NCBI GenBank assembly: GCA_963854835.1
Contig: OY978528.1
Span: forward strand, 31,479,335-31,543,334
Source: Megamerina dolium
Taxonomy: Eukaryota > Arthropoda > Insecta > Diptera > Megamerinidae
DNA: 64,000 nucleotides
Direction: 5' to 3'
Shown here: piece by piece, positions 45,508 to 55,553 of the stretch
Layout: every line of letters starts with the position of its first letter
How positions within the stretch are numbered: position 1 is the first letter of the stretch
Notes under the pieces: generated by a model
The model's database searches: none
Told to the model about the DNA's origin: nothing
The model's input: the letters and a program-made list of their open reading frames with translations, nothing else
Translations under genes and position numbers: made by a program

Positions 45508-46279
45508 CAGGGTGGACAATTTATCTCTTTACCACTAGAAATCTTGACAAAAAGTCGGTATCATACCTCCGCGGGACGAAATGAATCGCTTTATGCTTGA
45601 AAAACGTTGTGAAATAATTCAAATAATGCATTTTCATCTCGGCGGCTATGTAAACAAGCAAAACTTCTGCACCTGGGAATCGGAAAACCAGCACATTATC
45701 GCCGAGAAGCCCATGCATCCACAGAGAGTGACAGTTTGGTGCGGATTTTGAAGCGGTGGCTAATGATGACAAATCAAAATCATTTATCATGGTATGATAA
45801 ATGATTTTTTGAGGCCGCAAATTGAACACATAGACTTTGGTTTCAGCAGGATGGCGCATCATGCCACACAGCCCATGTCACAATCGATCTAATGAGCGCC
45901 AAGTTCGGTAATCGTGATATCAGCCATTTCGGCGATGTCAATTGGTCACCTCTGTGCTGTGGTTTGACGCCGTTAGAATTTGGGTGCCGTGAAAGATCGA
46001 TGTTATGCGAAGAATTTATTAACGATTCAGTCCCTTGAGGTGAACATCGAACAAGCCGTTCGTGATATGGAGCCAGAGACTGTCACCAACGTCTTGAAAA
46101 CCTGAGTTGACTGGATGCGTTACTGCGAAGCCAGCCGAAGCAGCCATAGAAATGAAGTCGTGTTCCATAAATAAGGGGAATGTTTGCTCTTTCGAATAAA
46201 CCAATAATATACCGAAAAAAGTATATTTTTGTTCATTCAAGTGAAATTTTGAAAAGAAATCTTTTTGTCGTCCACTCTG
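45508..46279 (+). mobile_element. Tc1/mariner-superfamily element, internally deleted (TIR 'cagggtggac')
   Basis: Inverted ends 'cagggtggacaattt' on the left and, on the minus strand, 'cagagtggacgacaa' on the right. A TA precedes the left end; the right flank has drifted to AA. About 770 bp long. The ends differ from those of the element at 34663, so it is a separate family. Confidence 0.75.
45570..46130 (+). pseudogene. Transposase pseudogene
   Basis: Fragments in order across frames: 'HFHLGGYVNKQNFCTWESEN', 'KPMHPQRVTVWCGF', 'FQQDGASCHTAHVTIDLM' with the second catalytic Asp, then a 'GDVNWSPLCCGLTPLEF' segment covering the third acidic motif. The N-terminal DNA-binding domain and the stretch after 'WCGF' are missing. 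The group is related to the copy at 34775-35190. Several stops; inactive. Confidence 0.72.
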
Positions 46280-46509
46280 AATAGTGGAATTAAAAGGATC
46301 GCTTACCATATACGCCTACTAATGTGGAGATGTACCATCGTATTAGACAGAGAGAGAGAGAGAGAGCTCACAATAAGAGTGTGATCGAGGGAAGCATTGA
46401 TCAAATTAATTAATCACGAGATTTGAGTTTACTGGCTTACATGCAGAGGGTTTGTCGCCTATTGAGACTAGTGACAAATAAAGAGTTATTTTATTGTCGA
46501 GTAAGTTTT

Positions 46510-47520
46510 TAATAATGTTTATGTTTTATGTTCGTACAGCTCAGAGCTGTATCGAAACATCTCACGAAAACTCGAAAAATCCTCTCATTTGAGGTGAAAC
46601 TTGTCCAGGCTTCAGCACCAAATATAAGTCTAATTGCTTTCGTAAAACCTGTTTCCAAGAGCGATCCTTTGCAAAATCGCCAGGCTAACGTCATTATTGG
46701 TATTAATGCCGATAAGAAAAGTTGGAGCTTTTATTGAAGATAGTGCCATTATGTCGTAAATCAGCAGCTAGTATTGTTTTCTCTATAACAAAATTGGAGA
46801 AGTCAGATCACGAATCACCTTGTCTTAAACCTAATGCGATATTAAAAGAGGGGGATGCTCTCCCAAACTTGCACTGCACAATGGGAGTTAAGCAATGTTA
46901 ATCTCCAAAGTCGAAAAACTCATGGCAGGTGATACTAAAAAAAAGAGATGTGACACTTATAAAGTTCCATTACTATTGTGCTTGTAGAATTGGACAGTAT
47001 TAGAAGGGACCTACTTATTTTAGCAGGTTCCGAACGGCAGAACTCTTGCGACATCACTTTTTCTGAGCTGTGTCACAGAGTTCTTTTATAAGCTTTTTCA
47101 ATTGCTTGCCGACAAGTGGCTACTGTTCAAAAGAAAAATCTTTTCGATATTAAATTTATTATGCTTCAGCCGGGCATTGAACCTACGACCTACATATCAG
47201 AAGGCAAACACACTAACTACTGAGTACCCACCCATACAGACAGGCATTACTACCAAACTCAATATGGTTTTTAGAATCGGACTGTCGAAGGTGGTTTTAT
47301 AATCAACAAATAGGTTGCATGTATCGATATGTTTTTCTTAGGTCTCGAGTCCTTCTTCTTTTGGCGGATTAGATCTCAAGGTACAATCAGGTTGTATGCT
47401 ATGTTCAGGAAAGGTATGCCATTGTGGTTGATGCAAAATGTGGAATACCCTTTCTTTCAATCATCGGTCTCAATTCTTGCGACACACATCTCGATCTCGC
47501 CACATTTGCGTCTTTATACT
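46510..47520 (-). pseudogene. Old RTE fragment (copy 3) interrupted by a SINE
   Basis: Collinear with the reverse-transcriptase part of copy 1. 'cttgtccaggcttcagc' at about 46598 and 'gatagtgccattatgtcgta' at about 46739 lie in the same order as in 10331-10775. 'actgtcgaaggtggttttat' at about 47281 and 'cacatctcgatctcgccac' at about 47485 correspond to 10996 and 11699. Many substitutions and deletions; clearly older than copies 1 and 2. A SINE at 47004-47233 has inserted within it. No coding capacity. Confidence 0.8.
47004..47233 (-). mobile_element. tRNA-derived SINE, copy C (most complete)
   Basis: On the minus strand: an A-box region 'tactcagtagttagtgtg', a B box 'ggtcgtaggttcaatgcc' at tRNA spacing, body motifs shared with copy B ('cacttgtcggcaagcaattg', 'ctcagaaaaagtgatgtcgc'), and the tail 'ctgccgttcggaacctgc' running to 'aagtaggtccc'. 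The head is tRNA-like in order, but no anticodon identity can be assigned safely. It sits inside RTE copy 3. Confidence 0.8.
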
Positions 47521-50500
47521 CATACAAATAAGCAAATCACAACAACGATGTTACTGCCAATCAACAAGCCGTAAAATTGGATTTCGGTATAATCGTTTAA
47601 ATTCTTACACAAATAATAACACCACTTAACAATAATAATAATAACAATAAAATAAAGATCTTTACCAACAACAGCAACAGCGTTCATTGATAATTTCAAT
47701 AGCACAATCACATACAAGTATGTATGGATATTTACATAACTAAGTATGTAAGTAAATGTACAAATAAGCCACCGCCGGCATTACAATAACTTCCGTAGAC
47801 ATAGTACTATTATAAATACAGCATATCAACTTGAGTTAGTTAGTGAAGCGATTAACCACAGCAGCGACATCAATATATAACAACAAATTTATCCACCATC
47901 TAATCAACAAACCAATGCTTATAGAAGTTAGGTTAGCTAAGAAAAAAAAAAACACACGAATGAGCCGTGGTGACGACAGGCTGTTCCTACGCATTGTATG
48001 AGTATAGCACGTGTCGCTTTGTACTGCTGCAATGTTGTTGCTGTTGTTGGCGTTAAATTCTGAATTTTCTATTTATTTCCGGTCATTGAGTCCTTCTTCT
48101 TATCCATGCATACATACATATTTTCATGTACAAAATTATACTCGCATTCCTCCTACACCACGTGTAAGTTGTTCATTCCGAAAAGGCCAAATTGAAATAA
48201 TAAGCTAAGGCGGCGATAAGATTAATGATTATGGGTTCTGGCGTTGATGTCTGTTTTTGATGGAAATTAATTATAAAGCGTGCAATTTATATATGTATGT
48301 ATATCTGAATACAAGTACGTATATATAGCATGATATTGAAATTCCACGCTTACATTTTCCCATATAATATACAGTTTGTTGCTTTTCATCGTCCGGAAGT
48401 TTTTATGGAACTTTTTTCGATTTTCTTTTCCATTTCTTTTTTTTAAGTATTTATTTGCTGAAATTTTATTGTTTGTTTTAACAAAAAAAAAAATATTGAA
48501 ATTAAAAAATAAAAAAAAAATTGGATATTCAAGAATTTTCAGTTGAAATAATTTTATTACATAAGTTATTGTATTACAGCCGCCCAGCCTGTGAGTTTTA
48601 GTTGCTTTATATTTTTTTTTAAAACATTCGGTATTTCATATGCTCATTAAATTAGTAGAATTTAATGATTAATTATTTCATGACGTGTGGCAAATATTGA
48701 TCAATTACATTCTTATAGGAATTACTACAATTATACACATTTTGAAGAAAATGTCTCTTAATTAAGCTATCCTGATTTTTTGATGAAGCATACCAGCATT
48801 ATAAATGAAATAAAAGATTTTGACCACAACTCGATACTTATATTGGAATGTGTGTAATGGCGAAAATCTCCTCGGTTAGAGGTTGTCTCTAAGTTAGAAA
48901 TGTGCAAGTGGATGTGGACGTGAAGTCGCTTTACAAGAAATATTCATTAGTTTGCAAAAATATTTGACTGTACCGATTTGCAGCTCTCTTGCCTAATTTT
49001 TGTTACATTTTAATAATAATAAAGACAAAATCAACTTATATGCCTGTTCTGATCAATAATATATGTATATATTTTTCCATGACTTCTTATTGATGTTTCA
49101 AACGTAAGCGCATAATGAGTGTGGTATATGGAAAACAGATATATAATGAGTTGTAATAAGGGAAATATCATTATCATCATTATCATCATCATCATCGCCC
49201 TCATCGTCCTTATTTACATTCTCATCACCTTCAAGGCCAACAAAATGAATTTAGCGGCACAATCAGTTGGTGGTACAAAATACCAGCAACATCTTAAGGT
49301 TATTTGAATATTAAATCAATTTCAAACAACAACAACAACAATAGCAATATTTTCTTGTGTGTTATTAAAATAATATTGTATTAAATGTATTTATGTATAT
49401 GAGAAGGAATCACAGCGAAATAAGCGGAAATCGTTTTTACGCTTTAAGCGTACACGTACACTCAATTTGAACGAGTTGCATGTTGTACGGATGCGATACT
49501 CCCCTTTTGTACTAAATATACAAGTTTGAGTATACTCGTAAACTTTTTTTAAGTGCCATGTCCAAAACAAAGTTATCTGTTTTTGATTTGCCAAAAATAA
49601 AGTACGAGTAAAAAAAAATCAATGCTTGTATTGTGGGAAATCCGGTGGATGGAGGTGGGTTGGTAATACAAATTCTTTGAGATCACAATCTGATTTCTAT
49701 CGAATTGATGTTATAAATAATTTTATTTTATTTACTCTGACTGAGTGCGTTGATGTGATTTAAATCTTAGCATTGTCAATGAATGGTCGCGGTGGTAGTG
49801 TTGGTGGTGGGATTGTGCTAATGCTGATTGAATACTGTCTACGATTATATGTAAGTACATATCGTTTATCAGCCGACGGCATTTTTTATAGCTCTTCTAT
49901 TTTATTTACATAGTTTTTGTTGCTATTAACCAGAATAAATCTGTTTGTTGAATCGATTAGGTTGGCTCTATTTTTTTTCTGTTGATTGATGTCGGGGTTA
50001 AACAATTTTGTGTATGTGGTTTTGATGAGTATGAGAAAAATCAAAGTAAACAACTCCACTTAACACCCTCATTTATTATAATCGCCTTGAGATTGCGTTT
50101 TTTTTTACAATAGGCTATGTCATGTATGTTCGTTTTTGAAAAAGTACGAATATTGGCTGCATTTGATTTATTCAATATGATATTATTGAACGGATGTTAA
50201 AAGGATTACATATTTAGTATTTGCACAAGTAAAGTTATTGTAATGTCAGCGTTTGATCTTTTCTGATTGCCTTTTGTGGTTTTGCATAAATTATCTTCAT
50301 GGGGTATTTGGTAGACAATTAAAATGAGGATTTGTTATCGAAATTTCTTTTAATTCCATTCAACACGTTATTGTTTTACAACTACAAATTAATATTCCTC
50401 TCGTCATTATATGTAGAATATATAACTCACTGATTCACCTAGTAGGAAGTTGTGATACAAATAGTTAATGTTTCGTATAGAAAACGCAAACTTTTGTGGA

Positions 50501-51055
50501 AGTGTCAAAAACTAGAAAATAGCGACGAAGTGTTGCATATACGACCTTCAAATAAATCGTAAAAATATGGAGTGGGTATCAAAAGCAGAACCGAAAGCAT
50601 AAAAATTGCTTTTTCAAAAGTCAAGGATTAATACAATGGTGATAACTTTCATATTGTATGAGTACGACCTGAATACGTGAAAGATAAGCATAAATTGTTG
50701 TTTCTCACAAAACTAAATCAATTATTTGGTTTATGACTACAAATCCATTCCAGAATTCTTCGACTCTTCACTTATGATGAATTTAAGTGACCGTCACGGT
50801 GTCACACAGTTGCTAAAAAACATTTTTTCCCATAACTATAAAAATTCAACGGAAAAATTAATTGACCTCTCCATACATTGTATTGAGTTACAATACAATT
50901 CGCTTCATCAAAATATACACAACCATACACGATATATTGTATGTACACAATTGTCAAATCTCCCTCTTGGTGTGACCAACTGCAAATCTTGACAAATCGA
51001 CAAAGTGATTTTGACAGCGCTGTCGGTCATTGTTTAGGATTTGTGAAGTGAAAAC
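47521..51055. other. Unassigned AT-rich DNA, presumed Dbx intron or upstream region
   Basis: No gene supported. It contains a (ATC)n stretch at 49170-49197, an (AAC)n stretch near 49327, and a 28-base perfect match to the RTE 5' region at 48859-48886. The open frames are short and unrelated to known families. Confidence 0.5.
48859..48886 (+). repeat. Isolated 28-base RTE-derived fragment
   Basis: 'ggcgaaaatctcctcgg' and the next 11 bases ('ttagaggttgt') are identical to RTE copy 1 (minus strand, about 12935-12962) and nearly so to copy 2 (about 26010-26037). The flanking bases do not match. Either a tiny remnant or a filler fragment captured during break repair. Confidence 0.65.
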
Positions 51056-51330
51056 ATGAATTCCGAGTATTTCGAAAATCGCTTTGAAGCAATATTCTAA
51101 GTTTGCCACCATCGTGGGCCAAAACTAAGTATTGCAGCGACTACCAAAGTAATGATAAAGTCGAAGTCTTTCGTCCAGCATTGTTCAGAAACTACAGCCT
51201 CAACATGAAGCCAAACTTAGCAACAACAAGAAATCAACAACTTTAGCAGGTTGTTGATTTCTTCAAAGAAAATCCAGGTACTTTATTCAAGTATCATGTT
51301 TACGGTGTCTTTTGTGAAAGTGATTTTGAT
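51056..51330 (+). pseudogene. Possible Tc1-type transposase N-terminus relic
   Basis: Beginning at 'MNSEYFENRFEAIF' (51056), broken frames give 'RGPKLSIAATTKVM', '...SKSFVQ' and later 'VVDFFKENPG'. These recall the paired helix-turn-helix region of Tc1-like transposases that use a 'SIAKAAKFM...S-FVRKW' pattern. No catalytic motifs follow. The adjoining 51387-51653 minus-strand frame is not recognised. Tentative. Confidence 0.35.
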
Positions 51331-51868
51331 ACATTGATCGTATTTACAAGAATAATGACTGCCAAACGTAAGTGCAATGTGCACTATTAACCGACGCAAA
51401 AAGATTTCCGGCACAGGAAACCGCAATTGGCTTGCACCGCATGGAAAGAGCGATATGAGTTTTGGCAGCCGCAGTCACCAGACAACACCGCAATTGAAAA
51501 TGTTTGCCCCATCATTTTAAGGCTACGCTCCGGACTAAAATATTCCGAAATTTGAAGCAACTCAGAGTTTTCATTCAACGCCAATGGCGTACTCTTCCAG
51601 CGGACCACGCGAAAAATTTGAGCCAAAGTAGACTCATTGATGTTGTTGTACATTAGCCAAGGGAAGAATAAAGATCATAGAACTTCAGAACTGTAAAATA
51701 TTCAAAATTACCATAAAAATCAGTGTTCTATTTGTGAATCAAATGAAATGAGTTTATCGTCAAAATATTGGAAAAATAAGTAGAAAAACTGTTCTTACAG
51801 AATGGCGCTACAGTCAATACATTTACTAAATCCATTTGTTGAAAACAAATCATATGTCCGAAATTATA

Positions 51869-53132
51869 TTGGATCTATAACTTAATTCGTGCGGTTTGCT
51901 AAGAGATGGCGTAACTTGATTATTATTCCATCGTTCCAACATGCGTTGGAAAGCTACTGTCATTGTGCGTCTTTCTCAGTATATGTCACTCATTTGAAGC
52001 GTAAACAACAATCATTTTTTTTACTCAAATATGTCTAACTTTGTGCCTGAAAGTGTGTTTTTGCGGGGAGTTCTTCTTCATTACTTTAATATGAAGAAAA
52101 CTGCTGCCGAAAGTCATCGTATTTTGGTGGAAGTTTATGGTGAACCTGTTTTAGCTGAGTGAACGTGCCAAATGTGGTTTGCACCATTTAAAAGTGGTAA
52201 TTTGGCTTTGAAAACGAAGGACGTCCTGGGCAGCCAAAAAAGTTTGAATATGAAGAACTGGAAGAATTACTCGATGAAGAATGTTGCCAAACACAAGGAG
52301 AGCTTGCAGAATCTTTGAGAGTCACTCAAGTAGCCATTTCAAAACGTTTAAAAGCAGCCGGATACATTAAAAACAAGGAAATTGGGTGCCACGTGAACTG
52401 AAGCCGAGAGACGTTGCAAGGCGATTTTGCATGTCCGAAATGCTGCTGAACGCCACAAAAAGAAGTTAGTTTTGCATAGGATTGTTACTGGTGATGAAAA
52501 ATGGATCCATTATGACAACCCCAAGCGCAAAAAATCATATGTGAAACCCGGCCAACCAACCAAATCAACAGCAAAGCCGAATATCCATGGCGCGAAGGTA
52601 ATGCTCTGTATTTGGTGGGATCAGAAGGGTGTGCTGTATTATGAGCTGCTAAAATCGGGTGAAACCATCAATGGAGAACGCTACCGAACACAATTAATCC
52701 GTTTGAAGAGAGCAATAGGCGAAAAACGCCCGGAATATGCGACCAGACATGAGTCCAAAATTTTCCATCATGACAACGATCGGGCTCATGTTGCAACAGC
52801 GGTCAAAAACTATTTGGAAAACAGCGGCTGGGAAGTTTTGGCTCACCCGCCTTATAGCCCAGACCTTGCCCCGTCCGACTACCATTTATTCCGATCGATG
52901 CAGAACGTCCTCACTGGAATAAGGTTCACATCAGAACAGTGTATTAAAAATTGGCTTGATTCATTCTTGGCCGCCAAGCTCTTTTGGGATGGAATCCACA
53001 AATTGCCAGGAAGATGGGAAAAAGTCATAGCTTCAGATGAGCAATATTTTGAGTAATACTATTGTACATGTTTTTCTTAAATAAACGTACAAATTTGGAA
53101 AAAAAACCGCACGAATTAAGTTATAGATCCAA
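51869..53132 (+). mobile_element. mariner element, full length
   Basis: Near-perfect 29-bp terminal inverted repeats starting 'ttggatctataacttaat', with TA duplications at 51867-51868 and 53133-53134. The length of 1264 bp is that of a complete mariner. The preserved ends suggest a fairly young copy that could still be mobilised in trans. Confidence 0.93.
52031..53056 (+). pseudogene. mariner transposase (DD34D), N-terminal half frameshifted
   Basis: Starts 'MSNFVPESVFLRGVL', close to the Mos1-type start. The first stop comes after 43 codons (TGA 52160-52162), and at least three frame changes follow before 52427. From there a 209-residue frame is open to the natural end. It holds 'LHRIVTGDEKWIHYDNPKRK' (first Asp), 'FHHDNDRAHVA' (second) and 'PDLAPSDYHLF' (third, 34 residues on), then 'GRWEKVIASDEQYFE'. 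The catalytic domain is thus complete, but the DNA-binding domain cannot be translated in frame. The subfamily appears close to mauritiana/mellifera types (from memory). Confidence 0.92.
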
Positions 53133-53134
53133 TA

Positions 53135-55384
53135 TTTAAACATTAGTGGAATAAAATCAACTTTTAAATGGAATTAATCATTTTGTATTTTTATTTTCTT
53201 TTTAAAGTTCTCATAAGAACCACTCTTATGGACCACTCTACACAAGGGTTCCATCATAGGGCACATTATTATATTTAAACCGAACTACTTACTTATTCAG
53301 TCAAATGGAACTGTATATAAATATAACTTTATATGTATAAATGCATACTAAATACGTTGCAGTAAGTAGTTTATGAGTCACAATATGCATCTAAAATTTC
53401 AAAACAAATACAATCTATTTTATTTAGAAACTGTTTCTCTTATATAAGTACTTGACAAATATTGTTGTACAAATGAGTATAATTTACATACAAACACACA
53501 ATAAAACAATAATATAACCCCCTGATGAGAGAAACATCTATTAATGACATCAATAATAACATCAACTATAGATGTATATGTATAATGGTAATATTTTCAT
53601 GTGTATTCGTGTAAATATGTGTACAAATTTGTACAATATAATCATAATTATTGCATTTAACAAATTTCCAAAATTACACTTTAAAATATTGACCGAATAT
53701 TGTTTATCAACGTCGAAGCAAAAGTCAATAATGTGAATAACAACTGCATTAACTATAAATATAAAATATATACATTAGGGCCAGTCAAATTATTCAGAAG
53801 AATAGCAAGAAAAACTAATCAATGGATAATTTTGAGAATAAAAATTGCGGGAGAGAAAGTGGTCTCACCTTAATGAATATATATACAGTCATCGACTATT
53901 TAATACGCTATTACGCACAATATCGAATGTCATTCAACACATCTTTAGCACACTTTGTGTTTTGTTAACTTATGTACAGAGGGTAGGAGTGGGAATGTTG
54001 AAATTGATTGTGAAAATCACCAACACGCACAATACTGCATACAGTAATCACCCTTATTCAGTCAGTCACTTATTGCAATCTAGATCATCGTCGTCATCGT
54101 CGTCGTCGTCGTTATTGTCTCAATATGCTTGTGATTCAAAACGTAAGTCTTTATCGTCGTCGGCAACGTCAATTTTGCAGTAGCTGTAATAGTCGTAGCA
54201 GTAGTGAATAGCATATGATAGAGACAGACGTCTCATTAGGAAACATATGTTTCGATTAGAACATTTAACATTTCCATGGCGGCGGTATGAGTATGAGTAT
54301 GAGAGAAAAAACGAACCCCAATGAACAGTAAATACTTGCCAGCAACAGTCGCATCTGTGGTGGCAGTGGCACGGAATGTAGCACAAGTATTCAGTTACTT
54401 TACTTTGGCCTTCGTCCACATGAGTATGTAAGTAGTTTGAGAAGTCAATTTGGGAAAAAGGATACTTTGCAAGTAATTTGTATTCTTGTGAGAGAGCGCC
54501 ATCGTAGTCAACAGCCATAATGGAAGTGAGGTTGTGCCGGTATATAAAAAGTTTTCTTATTTTGTTTTACGTTTTTGCTTTGTGCGCTTTCATTGCTGAA
54601 GGGGGGTTTTTGTTTTTGTAATACTTTTATTTAGTTGGTTTTATTGTATTGCTTGCTTTTTTTCCTATACTTTTTAAAAGGGGGAGTGTCAAGAAAATAT
54701 GTTACATGAGGAAATGATTTTGTCGCAATTTAAGCCTCTGTAAGGGATATGAGTTTTTATGTGTATTTAAATCACCATCAGTAATAATTGCAAGATTTAT
54801 GTGCACATTCCTCCAGCATTTTCATATTAAATGTTTTGAATTTTTCAAAGAAAAAACTGGTCCAATTATTATAATCCAATAAATTATTAACTTTCATATA
54901 TTTTAGTAAAATCTGCAGAATTTTATCGCCTCTCTCCAAGAAACGTTCTTTTACTAGGTCCAAGTGAGCCTGTGCAAACGGAGATCCACTACCTAACTCA
55001 GTTAGTGTTATGCCGCGGTTATATTACCAATCAATTGAACGGTAATAAAAAGAATTGTTGTTGGTTTCAATACTAAATGAAAAATGAACTACAAAAATGA
55101 ACATATGCATGTCAATCAGTTCTGATTGCTGTTCTCGACACCAATCACACCAATTTCACCAGTGTTGCCATACGCAATTTTATATAGAGAAAAAGAAAAT
55201 GTTAGAAAAAATATTCCTAAATAATGTAGCATTGCTTCACGGGTATTGCGTATATGTGGTACATGTATATTATGTTGACAACTGCGAAGGATTATTAAAT
55301 TTTAAACATTAATTATATAAATTCCCTTTAGAGAAAGCTGAATATGTACTAAATGAGAGAATTTTCTCGTTAAGTAAAGAAATC
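53135..55384. other. Unassigned AT-rich DNA
   Basis: No gene supported. It includes a (GTC)n/(ATC)n microsatellite at 54083-54113 that produces a Ser-rich artefact frame. The 132-residue minus-strand frame at 54120-54518 is Tyr/Cys-rich, lacks a recognisable domain and overlaps the microsatellite, so it is not called. Confidence 0.5.
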
Positions 55385-55391
55385 CTATAAC

Positions 55392-55422
<31 letters not shown>

Positions 55423-55553
55423 GCTTTTTTATTGAATCTTTCTAAAATTACTTAGAAACTAACAATATGTAATCAAATCTTACAAACTAAATAAAATTAT
55501 GTGATATTCCCAACGTTCCATCACAATTTGTTGACTCACGAGGTATAGCAATT

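Noticed and set aside
51387..51653. 88-residue minus-strand frame
   Set aside because: No family recognised on either strand, and it adjoins a probable Tc1-type relic; not called as a gene.
54120..54518. 132-residue minus-strand frame
   Set aside because: Cys/Tyr-rich without domain, no splice or promoter context, and it overlaps a microsatellite.
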